Assembly: GCF_000829435.1 (NCBI RefSeq)
Contig: NZ_JXRP01000017.1
Span: forward strand, 224,508 to 288,507
Reading direction: 5' to 3'
Source of the DNA: Jeotgalibacillus soli
Lineage (GTDB): Bacteria; Bacillota; Bacilli; Bacillales; Jeotgalibacillaceae
DNA length: 64,000 nt
This document shows, piece after piece, positions 34,875 through 44,348 of the stretch (position 1 is its first letter; each line of letters opens with the position of its first letter). Below the pieces are notes generated by a model that was given only the letters and a program-made list of their open reading frames with translations, made no database searches and was not told the DNA's origin. Both the position numbers and the translations under genes were made by a program.

Positions 34875-36599
34875 CTATGCTGTGAATTCAAATAATGTTG
34901 GATAACCATCCTTTGGATGATAATACGCCATTAAATAGACTTCCAGGGCTGTTCCATCAGATTGAACGGTGATCCCTTTTTCAATAACAGTATGCTTAAA
35001 CAATTCCTTCTGCTTTAAATTTAGAGAAGCGAATTGTTCACCAGCGATCATTGGCTGGTCTAGAAGCTGCTGATACAGCTCGTGTTTTTGATCGTCAATG
35101 ATCGAAGCTTTCCACCAAGGTTTTCTAGGTTTGAAACGCTGATTAAGCAGATAGTCCTTTTTCATTAATCCTTCCACAATTGACAACTGTGAAATGTTAA
35201 GATCGTTTAAGAATTGAGAAAGGCGAGAAAATAAATCCTCCAACTGATGGCCAATTCTACCCCATCCCTGCTGATCCCAATAGCTTCCAAATGCTTGGAA
35301 AAAGTCAAATGGTGTGTCAAATACATGCTCTACTAAATATTCGATCGTGTGATCCATGCGATGATCATTCCAGTATTTTTCCAGAACATCCTCAACGTTT
35401 TTGATTCGAACAATATCATCAAATGGAAGTACATTATTACTCAATATTTCATATGGTGCTTGGTCCATATAAACGTATTGATGATCGTTTGCACGAATTC
35501 TTAGCCCAGTCCCACGCAGCATTTTTAAAAAGCCAAGCTGCAGTTCCTCAGGACGCATTTCAAAAACATCGTTAAAGGTTTGACGGAATGAATCATAATT
35601 CTCTTCAGGAAGGCCTGCAATGAGGTCAAGATGCTGATCGATTTTACCTCCGTCTTTTACCATAGTAACGGTTCTTTTCAGTTTTTCGAAGTTTTGCTTT
35701 CTCATAACGAGTTCGTTTGTCTCATCATTGGTAGATTGCACCCCAATTTCAAATCGGAAAAGTCCCACAGGTGCGTGATCGTTTAAATATTGAATAACCT
35801 CGGGACGCATAATATCAGCCGTTATTTCAAATTGAAAAACAGTCCCTGGTTTATGCTCCGTAATCAGGAAATTAAACATATCCATAGCATAGCTTCTGCT
35901 GATATTAAAAGTCCGGTCAACAAATTTAATTACTTTAGCGCCATTTTCCATTAAATAACGAATTTCCTCTTTAATTACTTCCCGGTCAAAGTATCTAACC
36001 CCAACCTCAATTGATGAAAGACAGAATTGACAGCGAAATGGACATCCACGGCTTGTCTCAATGTATACAATTCGTTTAGATAAACCATCAAGATCTTCCT
36101 CAAAACGGAAAGGGGAAGGAATTGTTTTTAAATCAATTTTATTGGTTTGTGGGTGAATGACAGGTTTTCCATTCTTTAAATAGGCAATTCCTGCTACTTT
36201 TTTAATAGGAATTTGATTTTCAAAGGATTGAAGAAGCTGTTTTAGCGTTTCTTCTCCTTCACCAGTTACAAGATAATCTACATCAGTCAGCCGTTCCAGC
36301 CAGTATGGTACGTCATATGAAACCTCAGGGCCTCCAATAATGATTTTGGTATTTGGAGAGATTTTCTTAATCATACTAATTACTTGAATGGTCTCTTCTA
36401 TATTCCAAATATAGCAGCTGAACCCTAATACATCAGGTTTCTTAGCGTATAGATCTGCAACAATATTCATAACGGGATCTTTAATCGTATATTCACTTAT
36501 TTCAATAGGGAAAAAAGGTTCAGCATAAGCCTTCAGATACCTAATTGCCAAATTTGTATGAATGTATTTTGCATTTAATGTTGATAAAACAATTTTCAT
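34875..36599 (-). CDS. B12-binding-type radical SAM protein (DUF4080)
   Basis: The 574-residue protein begins MKIVLSTLNAKYIHTNLAIRY, followed by a Rossmann-like cobalamin-binding-style domain (KIIIGGPEVSYDV near 92-104; LVTGEGEETL), then a radical SAM core with the CxxxCxxC cluster in SRGCPFRCQFCLSS (about 194-207) and TIM-barrel strands. The C-terminal part is a DUF4080-type extension. Such enzymes are common in Bacillus but uncharacterised; the reaction and substrate are unknown. ATG 36599 follows GAAGGAG. It is inserted between ktrD and ykrP relative to B. subtilis. Confidence 0.82.
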   Translation of the reverse strand: MKIVLSTLNAKYIHTNLAIRYLKAYAEPFFPIEISEYTIKDPVMNIVADLYAKKPDVLGFSCYIWNIEETIQVISMIKKISPNTKIIIGGPEVSYDVPYWLERLTDVDYLVTGEGEETLKQLLQSFENQIPIKKVAGIAYLKNGKPVIHPQTNKIDLKTIPSPFRFEEDLDGLSKRIVYIETSRGCPFRCQFCLSSIEVGVRYFDREVIKEEIRYLMENGAKVIKFVDRTFNISRSYAMDMFNFLITEHKPGTVFQFEITADIMRPEVIQYLNDHAPVGLFRFEIGVQSTNDETNELVMRKQNFEKLKRTVTMVKDGGKIDQHLDLIAGLPEENYDSFRQTFNDVFEMRPEELQLGFLKMLRGTGLRIRANDHQYVYMDQAPYEILSNNVLPFDDIVRIKNVEDVLEKYWNDHRMDHTIEYLVEHVFDTPFDFFQAFGSYWDQQGWGRIGHQLEDLFSRLSQFLNDLNISQLSIVEGLMKKDYLLNQRFKPRKPWWKASIIDDQKHELYQQLLDQPMIAGEQFASLNLKQKELFKHTVIEKGITVQSDGTALEVYLMAYYHPKDGYPTLFEFTA

Positions 36600-36771
36600 G
36601 GTATGTAAACTCCTTCTTTGATCGTACATTCGTATTTATTTTACATGAGGAAATGATAAGAGACAACAAAGGTTGTTCAGGATGTAATGCTTCGTCAATG
36701 ATGGTGTAAAATAGCATGCTAAAAAAAGGAGTTTATTTCCTTTTAATGAAATGATAAAATTGGAAAAAAGA

Positions 36772-36797
36772 AAACAGCCCAACAGGGTGGGCTGTTT
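36772..36797 (-). terminator. Terminator below ykrP
   Basis: Read on the minus strand, AAACAGCCCA-loop-TGGGCTGTTT is followed by TCTTTTTTCC. It lies 30 bp after the ykrP stop. Confidence 0.8.
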
Positions 36798-36826
36798 AGT
36801 GAATTATATCATTCCTATTATCCTTT

Positions 36827-37840
36827 TTATTCATGTTTAGATAGCATTTTTTTTAGACGATTAGCTCTTAACTCAATCAAAGGCTGGGCAATTGCTGTAA
36901 TCCAATTGGTAGAAAGAAGGATTGTTAGGAATAAGGATGCAACCATAATAAGTAAAAGTGATATAAATGGATTAACAATTAATCCAATTTGTGTTTCTCT
37001 AAAGAGCTGGATTATAAATCCATGTAATAAATAGACGTAAAGAGTATTTTTCCCCCAGTTTGTGAAAAAGTATTTCTTTTGTGGGACAATAGAAAAAAAT
37101 GAAGCAATTAACCAAATGTTTAGGGCATAAATAGTAAATCGAATTAACGGACTAATTTCATAGGGCTGACCCAGATCCTGATATGAATGAGACCCCAATA
37201 ACCATCGATTACTCCACTCGGGTAGTAATATCATAAGGAATAAAACAAATGAAAGTGAAAAATATGCCGCTAATTTGACTGGCTTTTTATTGAGCATATG
37301 GAAGTGCTCTCTCTTTATATAATAGCCCAGTAAAAAGAATGGGAAGAACACAAATGTCCTTGATAAGCTTAAATAGCCCGACACATCATTAAAATAACCT
37401 ATAAAAAGTCCGAAAACAATGCTCGTGATTAACGTAGGTTTCCATGAAAGCTTAAAGATTTGAACAAATAGCAGAAGCATCAGATTCCAACAAAATAAAC
37501 TGACTAAAAACCATAGTGACCATTGAGGGTGAAACGGATCAACGGTCAGAGTCGACTCATTCCTCAAATAGAAATAATAAATGCTATAAATAACCTGAAA
37601 AATTAAATAGGGTAGGATAAGCTTTTTCACCAATACTCGAGCATAGCCTTTTTCATAGACACCTTTAGCAAAGTAGCCAGCAACAAGAATAAACGCGGGC
37701 ATATGAAAAGAATAAATGGTCTTATATAAAGATAATAAAAAAGGTTCGTATTCTATATAGGTCTGGATCGCATGACCAAACACAACCAGGAAGATGAGAA
37801 AAAATTTTGCATTATCGAAATAATAATCTCTTTTGGACAT
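36827..37840 (-). CDS. ykrP: Acyltransferase-3 family membrane protein (YkrP)
   Basis: The 337-residue protein has about ten hydrophobic segments and the acyltransferase-3 entry RDYYFDNAKFFLIFLVVFGHAI (residues 4-25; catalytic-site Asp and His), plus FHMPAFILVAGYFAKG (about 45-60). Family members transfer acyl groups to sugars or peptidoglycan at the membrane. In B. subtilis ykrP occupies the same place between ktrD and kinE. It diverges from kinE across a 130-bp region that holds both promoters. The target molecule is unknown. Confidence 0.82.
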   Translation of the reverse strand: MSKRDYYFDNAKFFLIFLVVFGHAIQTYIEYEPFLLSLYKTIYSFHMPAFILVAGYFAKGVYEKGYARVLVKKLILPYLIFQVIYSIYYFYLRNESTLTVDPFHPQWSLWFLVSLFCWNLMLLLFVQIFKLSWKPTLITSIVFGLFIGYFNDVSGYLSLSRTFVFFPFFLLGYYIKREHFHMLNKKPVKLAAYFSLSFVLFLMILLPEWSNRWLLGSHSYQDLGQPYEISPLIRFTIYALNIWLIASFFSIVPQKKYFFTNWGKNTLYVYLLHGFIIQLFRETQIGLIVNPFISLLLIMVASLFLTILLSTNWITAIAQPLIELRANRLKKMLSKHE

Positions 37841-37969
37841 AATTACACCATCTTTTCTAAAAGATTTTATGATTTCAATTTCCCTTTTTGGTTATAAAGC
37901 AATCTAGTGAAAAGGACACAATTATAACAAGTCTTTCTTTTTCAAAAACGAAGAAAATAAAGTTGAGGG

Positions 37970-39478
37970 ATGATGACGTTGCAAAAATATGGGTGGATTC
38001 AGAAAGACTGGTCTTTAAAAGATGAGCTGCAAACACCGATTATGGAAGAAGTAACGTTGCATGTGCTTGAAAATATACGAGATGGCGTTCTTCTTTTTAA
38101 CGAAAAAGGAGAAGTCCTGCATTATAACGCAGCAGCAAATAAGCTGCTGCAAATTGATACGACCGATTCTGTCATTCTAACTACAGAAGATATTCTGCAT
38201 CAAAAAGATCAACAGAGATTTCATAGGCAGATTGCAGCGCTTTGTCAGTCTAAAAAGCTAACTGATCAGTTTACCTTTGTTACGGGTGAAAATGAATCGG
38301 TAGACTGTGCCTGTAATCTGTTTTTGCTTAGTGAAAAATCAATTGTCCTGCTAATACTTACTATCACAGTCAACGAAGATTCGATTTTACCAGTTGTGCC
38401 CCATATTTACAAGAAGATTTTTGAGCAAACCATAAATGGATTAATGATTAGTGATCTTAAAGGAAGAATTATTGATATTAACGAAAAAGGCTGTGAATTT
38501 TTCGATCAACAAAAAAAGGATCTTATTGGAAAGGATTCATTAAAGGAATTTCAACGGATGGAGACATTTATTCCAGAATACAATCAATATATGCAAAAAA
38601 TGTCTTCTTCATCGTCTGAGGTCGTGTCAACGCTGATGGGAAAGAGGGGAGATTGTCAATATGAATTTATGATGATTCCACATATTAGTAAAAATATTAA
38701 TTTAACAATAATCCGGGATGTTACCGATATCGTCCAGATGATGGAGCATTTAAACAAATATGATACGTTAAAAGTGATTGGACAGCTTGCAGCAGGGATT
38801 GCACATGAAATTCGCAATCCAATGACCTCGCTAAAAGGGTTTATTCAATTACTTCAGGCAAGTGTAAAGGAAGATCATAGTATGTATTTTGGCGTGATCC
38901 TTTCAGAGCTGCAGAGAATTGAAACGATCATGACAGAGTTTTTAATGCTAGCAAAACCAAAAACGGTGGTTTTTGATCTAGTAAGCTTGCCTTCAATAAT
39001 TAGAGAAACGATTGAACTTATGCAACCGCAAGCTTCTCTTGGAAATATACAGATGAACACGGTAGATGAAGGTAGTAGTGGGCTCGTGTATGGAGAATCA
39101 AATCGCTTAAAACAGGTCTTTATCAACATCATTAAAAATTCTATCGAAGCGATGCAAGATGGAGGGGAAATCATATTTACGGTATCTGAGCAGGATGGCA
39201 TTCAGCACATAGCTATTCAGGATACGGGCTGTGGAATTGAACAAAAACAACTTGATCGGTTGAATGAGCCATTTTATACGACAAAAGAAAATGGCACTGG
39301 ACTTGGGCTTGTGGTTACCTTTAAAATTATAGAGGAACATCAAGGGAAGGTTGAGGTTGAAAGCAAGGTGGGTGAGGGGACCTGCTTTCATCTGTATTTC
39401 CCTGTTAGAGGGGCTGATGATATTGATGAAACGACTGGTAAAGAGTCCGATTGGACCTCTTTTATTAACGATAAATGA
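37970..39478 (+). CDS. kinE: Sporulation-type sensor kinase KinE
   Basis: The 502-residue soluble histidine kinase has two PAS domains (about 32-130 and 145-260; ENIRDGVLLFNEKGEVLHYN and INGLMISDLKGRIIDINEKG), a HisKA segment with GQLAAGIAHEIRNPMTSLKGF (His about 276) and a HATPase domain (NRLKQVFINIIKNSIEAMQDGG; QDTGCGIEQ; ENGTGLGLVV). Like KinA and KinE of B. subtilis it lacks membrane segments and should feed the Spo0F phosphorelay. The start is uncertain: GAGGG is adjacent to ATG 37970, so TTG 37979 is possible. Its 3' end overlaps ogt. Confidence 0.88.
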   Translation: MMTLQKYGWIQKDWSLKDELQTPIMEEVTLHVLENIRDGVLLFNEKGEVLHYNAAANKLLQIDTTDSVILTTEDILHQKDQQRFHRQIAALCQSKKLTDQFTFVTGENESVDCACNLFLLSEKSIVLLILTITVNEDSILPVVPHIYKKIFEQTINGLMISDLKGRIIDINEKGCEFFDQQKKDLIGKDSLKEFQRMETFIPEYNQYMQKMSSSSSEVVSTLMGKRGDCQYEFMMIPHISKNINLTIIRDVTDIVQMMEHLNKYDTLKVIGQLAAGIAHEIRNPMTSLKGFIQLLQASVKEDHSMYFGVILSELQRIETIMTEFLMLAKPKTVVFDLVSLPSIIRETIELMQPQASLGNIQMNTVDEGSSGLVYGESNRLKQVFINIIKNSIEAMQDGGEIIFTVSEQDGIQHIAIQDTGCGIEQKQLDRLNEPFYTTKENGTGLGLVVTFKIIEEHQGKVEVESKVGEGTCFHLYFPVRGADDIDETTGKESDWTSFINDK

Positions 39479-39911
39479 TGGGTGTTTGACCAAAATTGAT
39501 TTTGTTGAAGAAAGCATAGTTGAAGAAAACAAAATAGAAACCGTCGATCATGACCATGCTCTTTTTAACCGAGTTGAAAAGCAGCTGATCGAATATTTTG
39601 ATGGCAAGAGAAAAGTATTTGAGCTACCAATTTTTTTAAATGGGACCATATTCCAGCAAGAAGTATGGCAGGCGCTGCAAACGATTCCCTATGGTCAAAG
39701 CTGCTCTTATCAGGATATAGCAAAACGAATTGATCGAGATAAAGCGGTACGTGCTGTTGGGCAGGCTAACCGTAAAAATCCACTGCCTATAATTATTCCT
39801 TGTCATCGGGTAAATGGCAAAAATGGAGCCTTAACTGGATATGCAGGGAATCAAACGAACAAAAAAGAATATCTTTTAAAGCTCGAACAAACGTTTTATG
39901 TCAATATGTAA
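39426..39911 (+). CDS. ogt: Methylated-DNA--protein-cysteine methyltransferase
   Basis: The 161-residue protein ends with the alkyltransferase active site PIIIPCHRVNGKNGALTGYAGN (Cys about 125) and contains the helix-turn-helix VWQALQTIPYGQSCSYQDIAKRI. It removes methyl groups from O6-methylguanine and O4-methylthymine in a suicidal reaction. ATG 39426 begins inside kinE, giving a 53-bp overlap; ATG 39417 is an alternative nearer to AGAGGGG. The overlap implies cotranscription and partial translational coupling. B. subtilis has kinE followed by ogt as well. Confidence 0.9.
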   Translation: MKRLVKSPIGPLLLTINDGCLTKIDFVEESIVEENKIETVDHDHALFNRVEKQLIEYFDGKRKVFELPIFLNGTIFQQEVWQALQTIPYGQSCSYQDIAKRIDRDKAVRAVGQANRKNPLPIIIPCHRVNGKNGALTGYAGNQTNKKEYLLKLEQTFYVNM

Positions 39912-39919
39912 TAAATCTC

Positions 39920-39974
39920 AAATGCTTGGCTGCTTGTAACACATATCTTTGTGTTACAAGCAGCCAAGCATTTT
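39920..39974 (+). terminator. Terminator after ogt
   Basis: A perfect stem of about 24 bp (39920-39943 with 39950-39973) is followed by T's; it is one of the longest hairpins in the window. Confidence 0.88.
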
Positions 39975-39984
39975 TAAAAATAAG

Positions 39985-40072
39985 GTTATGTTAAAGATAA
40001 TGGGTTCTTATGGCACGAAGTTGATTGAATTGAACGCCTGTAGCGGAAATTAACAAGCACGGTTTAACAGAA
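39985..40072 (+). repeat. Dispersed intergenic repeat, copy C (short form)
   Basis: This copy starts TATGTTAAAGATAATGGGT, has GCACGAAGTTGATTGAA in the position of the other copies' GCACAG-GTTGATTG, and ends TTAACAAGCACGGTTTAACAG. The centre is deleted. It sits between the ogt terminator and the ArsR promoter. Confidence 0.65.
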
Positions 40073-40091
40073 TCTAAAATAAAGAAAAAAG

Positions 40092-40131
40092 TTGACGAAA
40101 ATAAGGTAATTCGATATAAATCTAATTAGAT
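40092..40131 (+). promoter_or_regulatory. SigA promoter with palindromic operator of the ArsR gene
   Basis: TTGACG, 17 bases, TATAAA is a near-consensus vegetative promoter. Overlapping its -10 is the perfect 12-bp palindrome ATCTAATTAGAT (40120-40131), a plausible operator for autoregulation by the ArsR protein encoded 22 bp downstream. Confidence 0.65.
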
Positions 40132-40152
40132 AAATATGATAGGAGTGAGGGT

Positions 40153-40728
40153 GTGCAGCTAGATAAGCAAATGCTATTTTTTAAAGCATTAGGGGATCCA
40201 ACAAGGATGAAAATTCTTCATTTATTATCCTCAGGTCCACTTCATGGACAGGCTGTAGCAGAGAGGCTGGGTTTGACATCCCCAACGATTTCTCACCATC
40301 TCTCTAAGCTTCGAGAGAGCGGTGCAATTATTGCTAGACGAGAAAAGAACACAATCTATTTTACTCTTAATGATAAGGCAATTCGTCAGAACGTATCAGG
40401 TTTATTGACAATGCTTGAAAAGAAAAAAGAGGAGAAGCAGTCGATGGAAGAAAAAGAGAAAATCATAAAAAACTTTTTTGATCAAGAGGGCCGCCTTAAA
40501 ACGATCCCTGCTCAGAGGAAGAAAAAACTTTATGTATTAGCATTTTTAGCCTCTCAGCTTGAAATCGGAAAAAAATACACTGAGAAGGAAATAAACCTAA
40601 TTATCCAGCGTTATCATGAGGATTTTGCTACGATTCGAAGAGAATTCATCAATCATCAATTTATGTTTCGAAATGAGGGTATATATGAGCTGAATCCACC
40701 TGAAATGTGGCTGGGAATCAACGAATAG
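40153..40728 (+). CDS. ArsR-family regulator fused to DUF2087
   Basis: The 191-residue protein joins an ArsR winged helix (residues 5-80; ALGDPTRMKILHLLSSGPLHG, HTH in LTSPTISHHLSKLRESGAI) to a C-terminal DUF2087 domain (about 105-185; RLKTIPAQRKKKLYVLAFLASQ, KKYTEKEINLII). DUF2087 proteins are small regulators of unknown effector in Bacillus. No metal-binding Cys cluster is present, so this is not a classical arsenic or zinc sensor. GTG 40153 has AGGAGTG upstream. A palindrome over its promoter suggests autoregulation. Confidence 0.85.
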   Translation: MQLDKQMLFFKALGDPTRMKILHLLSSGPLHGQAVAERLGLTSPTISHHLSKLRESGAIIARREKNTIYFTLNDKAIRQNVSGLLTMLEKKKEEKQSMEEKEKIIKNFFDQEGRLKTIPAQRKKKLYVLAFLASQLEIGKKYTEKEINLIIQRYHEDFATIRREFINHQFMFRNEGIYELNPPEMWLGINE

Positions 40729-40741
40729 CGGCGCCGCCATT

Positions 40742-40792
40742 AAAAAAACCTTCCAACTAAGAGGTTATCGCTCATGGTTGGAAGGTTTTTTT
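40742..40792. terminator. Bidirectional terminator
   Basis: AAAAAAACCTTCCAAC (40742-40757) pairs with GTTGGAAGGTTTTTTT (40776-40791) between the convergent ArsR and mtnA genes. Confidence 0.88.
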
Positions 40793-41837
40793 ATGAAATC
40801 AAAGAATTTATACCGGTGATGTATGGTGCTTTAATGATGCCTTTTTCTGTAATGATTGCTGTAATATAATCAGCAGGTGTTACGTCAAAGGCTGGATTAT
40901 ACACGGGTACATTCTCCGGAGCAATGGAGATTCCTTGTATTTTTCGAACTTCATCCGGATGACGCTCTTCTATCGGGATCTCTATTCCACTGTCAATGGT
41001 GAGATCAAAGGTCGAAGACGGAGCGGCGACATAGAAAGGAATGTTAAATTCTTTAGCTAATATTGCGAGATTAAATGTACCAATTTTATTAGCGGTATCT
41101 CCATTTGAAGCAATACGATCAGCCCCAACAATAATCGCCTTTATACCTTTTGCACGAATTGTTTGGGCAGCCATGGAATCAGTAATCAATGTTACATTTA
41201 CACCTGATTGCTGAAGCTCCCATGCAGTAAGTCTAGCGCCTTGAAGTACAGGTCTTGTCTCACAAGCATACACTTCAAACTGTGTTCCTCGTTCACTTGC
41301 CAGGTGAAAAGGGGCAAGGGCAGTACCGTATTTAGCTGTTGCAATAGAGCCTGCATTACAAATTGTTAAGACCGGTTCACTTGAATTTAACAGCTCTAAC
41401 GCGTATTCGCCAATGTCTCGGCACATTTGTTCATCTTCAGCTTGGAGCTGAATGGCTTCTTGCAAAAGAGTGGTTTTTGCTTCATTTACCGATGTTGCAC
41501 TTTCAGCTGCTTTGCTGACACGATCAAGCGCCCAAAATAAATTAACAGCTGTCGGTCTTGAAGAAGCGAGCTTTTCCTTTATTGCAAGAACCTCCTCCTG
41601 GAATTCTTCCAATTGATCTTTTGTTGATTGCATCGCCCCCATAGCGAGTCCAAATGCAGCGGTAATGCCGATGGCTGGTGCGCCTCTGACGGTCATGTTG
41701 ACAATGGCTTCAAATACTTGATCAACGGTTTTTAGATCAACATACTCGATTGTTGCTGGAAGCTTACGCTGATCAAGCAGTTGAATATGATGGTCTTTCC
41801 ACGTAATAGAGATTGGGATTGTTAATGGTTCAATCAT
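40791..41837 (-). CDS. mtnA: Methylthioribose-1-phosphate isomerase
   Basis: The 348-residue protein has the family signatures [20 protein letters not shown] (about 48-67), [17 protein letters not shown] (about 160-176; catalytic Cys just before) and [19 protein letters not shown] (about 240-258; catalytic Asp). MtnA converts 5-methylthioribose-1-phosphate to methylthioribulose-1-phosphate, step two of methionine salvage. It is 36 bp downstream of mtnK, and both share the S-box leader, so SAM represses them together. Complete length. Confidence 0.95.
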   Translation of the reverse strand: MIEPLTIPISITWKDHHIQLLDQRKLPATIEYVDLKTVDQVFEAIVNMTVRGAPAIGITAAFGLAMGAMQSTKDQLEEFQEEVLAIKEKLASSRPTAVNLFWALDRVSKAAESATSVNEAKTTLLQEAIQLQAEDEQMCRDIGEYALELLNSSEPVLTICNAGSIATAKYGTALAPFHLASERGTQFEVYACETRPVLQGARLTAWELQQSGVNVTLITDSMAAQTIRAKGIKAIIVGADRIASNGDTANKIGTFNLAILAKEFNIPFYVAAPSSTFDLTIDSGIEIPIEERHPDEVRKIQGISIAPENVPVYNPAFDVTPADYITAIITEKGIIKAPYITGINSLIS

Positions 41838-41873
41838 TAATATAACTCCTTTTTGTATCGTAAACAGAATGAA

Positions 41874-43058
41874 TTAATTTGATTCTATTAATACGTTAAT
41901 AAGTTGGTCGATCGTTTGAATAGAAGATCGTTCAATAATCCATTTTCGCCCTGTTTGAATGGTTTTTTTCTTTGCTTCAATTCGTTTTTCATCATTTGAG
42001 ATCAAATCAAGGTCCTTCACGTGAGCAAGTCCGATTGTGCGACGAATTAATTCACAGCCTGCAAAGCCAACTGCATCCTGAAAGCTCTTTTCAAGTACAA
42101 ATTTTAAATAGCCTTCAACATTAGCGTAGGAATCAATGGAATGGGTTTGCCATAAATCACTAAAGTGAGATTCAAAGGTAGTCCAGGTATTTTGGATATG
42201 ATCGTATATTACTTGTTTATTTCCTTCTTCACGGACGATTGCCTGGAAGGTTAAGTTTGCAATAAATTGGCCAATGTCAAAGCCGATTGGCCCATAGTAA
42301 GCAAACTCTGGATCAATTACTTTTGTTGTTGTATCACTCGCAAAAATACTGCCTGTATGCAGGTCACCATGAACCAGTGCCTCAGTTTCAGTTAAAAAGC
42401 TTTTCTTTAGCTTTGCTGTTTCAAGCTTTAATTCGTTATCTTCCCATAAAGCCTCAACTAATGGTTGTAAAGTATCTTCAAAGTCATTTGTGTCGCTATT
42501 AAAAAAAGGATCAGTAAACACAAGATCTTCAGTTATTTTACATAGTTCAGGGTTGTGAAATGAATGCACTAATTTCTTCTTCTCAAATGGATGAAGCGCA
42601 TAATCTGATGTATGAAAGAGGGTATGAGCCAAATATTGGCCAATATCTTCTGACAAACGAGGATAAGATTCCCCATTTATTAACCCTTCACGTGAAATGG
42701 TTAAATGAGATAAATCCTCCATAACGGTTACAGCAAGTACGCTGTCTGTGTGATATACCTTAGGGACAAGATGAGGTACAAACTCCCCATGCTTAATTAA
42801 TGCATTCGCTTCAATTGTTGCCCGGTGCAGCGTAAGCGGCCAGCTTTCTCCAACAACCTTTGCATACGGAAGGGCTTGTTTAACAATAATTTTTTTTCCA
42901 TTATTCGCTTGAATGCGAAAAACATAATTTAAATTGCCATCGCCAATTTCTTCTGCGGTTAATTCAGCTTCCTTCGGAAATAGCTCTAATTGATAGGCAA
43001 GTTCGATTGCGGTTTGTTCGGTTAATGGTGAGTATTCTTTTGTTTGTACAATTGCCAT
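41874..43058 (-). CDS. mtnK: Methylthioribose kinase
   Basis: The 394-residue kinase has an aminoglycoside-phosphotransferase-like fold: a nucleotide lobe with GDGNLNYVFRIQ (about 42-53) and KKIIVKQALPYAKVVG, then the Brenner catalytic loop EALVHGDLHTGSIF (Asp about 233) and metal-binding TTKVIDPEFAYYGPIGFDIGQF. It phosphorylates methylthioribose on O1 with ATP, the first salvage step. It is preceded by an S-box riboswitch in its leader and followed by mtnA. AGGAGG lies before the ATG. Confidence 0.95.
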   Translation of the reverse strand: MAIVQTKEYSPLTEQTAIELAYQLELFPKEAELTAEEIGDGNLNYVFRIQANNGKKIIVKQALPYAKVVGESWPLTLHRATIEANALIKHGEFVPHLVPKVYHTDSVLAVTVMEDLSHLTISREGLINGESYPRLSEDIGQYLAHTLFHTSDYALHPFEKKKLVHSFHNPELCKITEDLVFTDPFFNSDTNDFEDTLQPLVEALWEDNELKLETAKLKKSFLTETEALVHGDLHTGSIFASDTTTKVIDPEFAYYGPIGFDIGQFIANLTFQAIVREEGNKQVIYDHIQNTWTTFESHFSDLWQTHSIDSYANVEGYLKFVLEKSFQDAVGFAGCELIRRTIGLAHVKDLDLISNDEKRIEAKKKTIQTGRKWIIERSSIQTIDQLINVLIESN

Positions 43059-43120
43059 AATGAAAGGGCCTCCTAGATAAATAGTGGTTACTAGATTGAG
43101 GCCAATATTTAGAAAATAAA

Positions 43121-43150
43121 TAAAAGCCTCTTTCAGTTTGAAAGAGGCTT
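43121..43150 (-). terminator. S-box expression-platform terminator (mtnKA)
   Basis: On the minus strand AAGCCTCTTTC-AAACT-GAAAGAGGCTT is followed by TTATTTATTTT, directly after the S-box aptamer. Confidence 0.9.
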
Positions 43151-43169
43151 AAAGATCGGATCTTCAAAC

Positions 43170-43328
43170 CTCTTATCTTTCAGAAACAACCGTTTCTGAT
43201 GGATGTAGCACCGTGCCTTAAGAGGGGATTCCTGCTAGCGCTATTTATAGCGCCCCATCTCACAATGGTTTTATGGTCGGTTGCTGGGTTTCATCGGGCC
43301 AATTCCCTCCACCTGCTCTTGATAAGAG
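43170..43328 (-). ncRNA. S-box (SAM-I) riboswitch of mtnKA
   Basis: The minus-strand leader begins CTCTTATCAAGAGCAGGTGGAGGGA, followed by GGCCCGATGAAACCCAGCAACC, a long variable arm, GGCACGGTGCTACATCC and closing GATAAGAG. These are the S-box hallmarks (AGAG-GGAGGGA; GAAACCC-GCAACC; AAGGTGCTAA-type). P1 pairs CTCTTATC with GATAAGAG. The P3 arm is longer than usual. SAM binding should favour the terminator. Confidence 0.95.
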
Positions 43329-43390
43329 TGTATGCTTGCAATTCAGTTGTCATGGATTGAGTCGTTATGATAGAGACAATTATGAATAGA

Positions 43391-43420
43391 ATGGTAACAT
43401 TCATTTTTCGAATTTGTCAA
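43391..43420 (-). promoter_or_regulatory. Candidate SigA promoter of mtnKA
   Basis: Minus-strand TTGACA (43415-43420), 18 bases, TACCAT (43391-43396). The -35 matches consensus; the -10 is weak. It lies about 65 bp before the S-box. Confidence 0.45.
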
Positions 43421-43453
43421 ACTGTTTTCCCTATAAAAATAATTGCTGGGAGA

Positions 43454-44239
43454 TTAATTATAGAATGAAGGGCGTCTATCATCAAAGATAGGTATTCTAG
43501 TTCGAATTTCAGCCACTTTTTCTGCATCAATAATTCCGCTTACAATCTCTTCCTGATCAGAACCTTGGGCAATCATTTCACCCCAAGGATCAATGATCAT
43601 GGAATTTCCGCCAAACGTATTATTCGGATCTGCGCCCACTCGGTTACAGGCAATCACATAACTTTGATTTTCAATAGCTCTTGCGCGAAGCAAGGTAATC
43701 CAATGGTCGATTCTTGCAGTTGGCCATTCAGCCACTACCACCAAAACAGTAGCCCCTTCGAGTACGGGCTTTCGTATCCACTCAGGGAAACGAATATCAT
43801 AGCATATAAAACCGCCAAATTTTATATTTGCCAGGGTAAAAGAAGGGCTGTCTTTTCCTGCTTCCAAATGGTGATGCTCATCCATTAGTTTAAATAAATG
43901 AAGCTTACTGTATTCGTGGATAAGTTCACCATTGCGATTAATGACGATCATCGTATTATATACACCGTCTTCTTTTTGATTGGCAACAGATCCTCCAATA
44001 ACATCGACTTGGTATTTTTTTGCTAAGCCTTGTATAAACGCGATCGATTCCTCTGCATTTTTATCACTGATCTCATCGAGTCGAGTAAGATCATAGCCAG
44101 TTGTCCAAAGCTCTGGCAGCAAAATTAAATCATAATTCTTGTTTGCAAGATCACTGAAGGCTTTTGCAACCTTTGTCCGATTATGCTCAGGAGATCCAAA
44201 CTCGATATTCATTTGAATAATTCCTACTTTGATATTCAT
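43454..44239 (-). CDS. mtnU: Carbon-nitrogen hydrolase MtnU (omega-amidase type)
   Basis: The 261-residue protein has the nitrilase triad: Glu43 (LLPELWTTG), Lys112 (YSKLHLF) and Cys146 (GFICYDIRFPEW). In Bacillus this enzyme is placed in methionine salvage, where it should hydrolyse the alpha-ketoamide formed when MtnE uses glutamine as amino donor. It diverges from mtnE across a 110-bp region and lies upstream of the mtnKA S-box leader on the same strand. No S-box was seen before mtnU itself. Confidence 0.9.
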   Translation of the reverse strand: MNIKVGIIQMNIEFGSPEHNRTKVAKAFSDLANKNYDLILLPELWTTGYDLTRLDEISDKNAEESIAFIQGLAKKYQVDVIGGSVANQKEDGVYNTMIVINRNGELIHEYSKLHLFKLMDEHHHLEAGKDSPSFTLANIKFGGFICYDIRFPEWIRKPVLEGATVLVVVAEWPTARIDHWITLLRARAIENQSYVIACNRVGADPNNTFGGNSMIIDPWGEMIAQGSDQEEIVSGIIDAEKVAEIRTRIPIFDDRRPSFYN

Positions 44240-44348
44240 TTATTCACCCCGGTTATCTGTATTATCACAAAATTGGTACTTTACAAGTATGCTATTTCGT
44301 TATACCATTTGTGACTAGTATTTGAAAAGGCTAACGGTGGGTGAAGAG

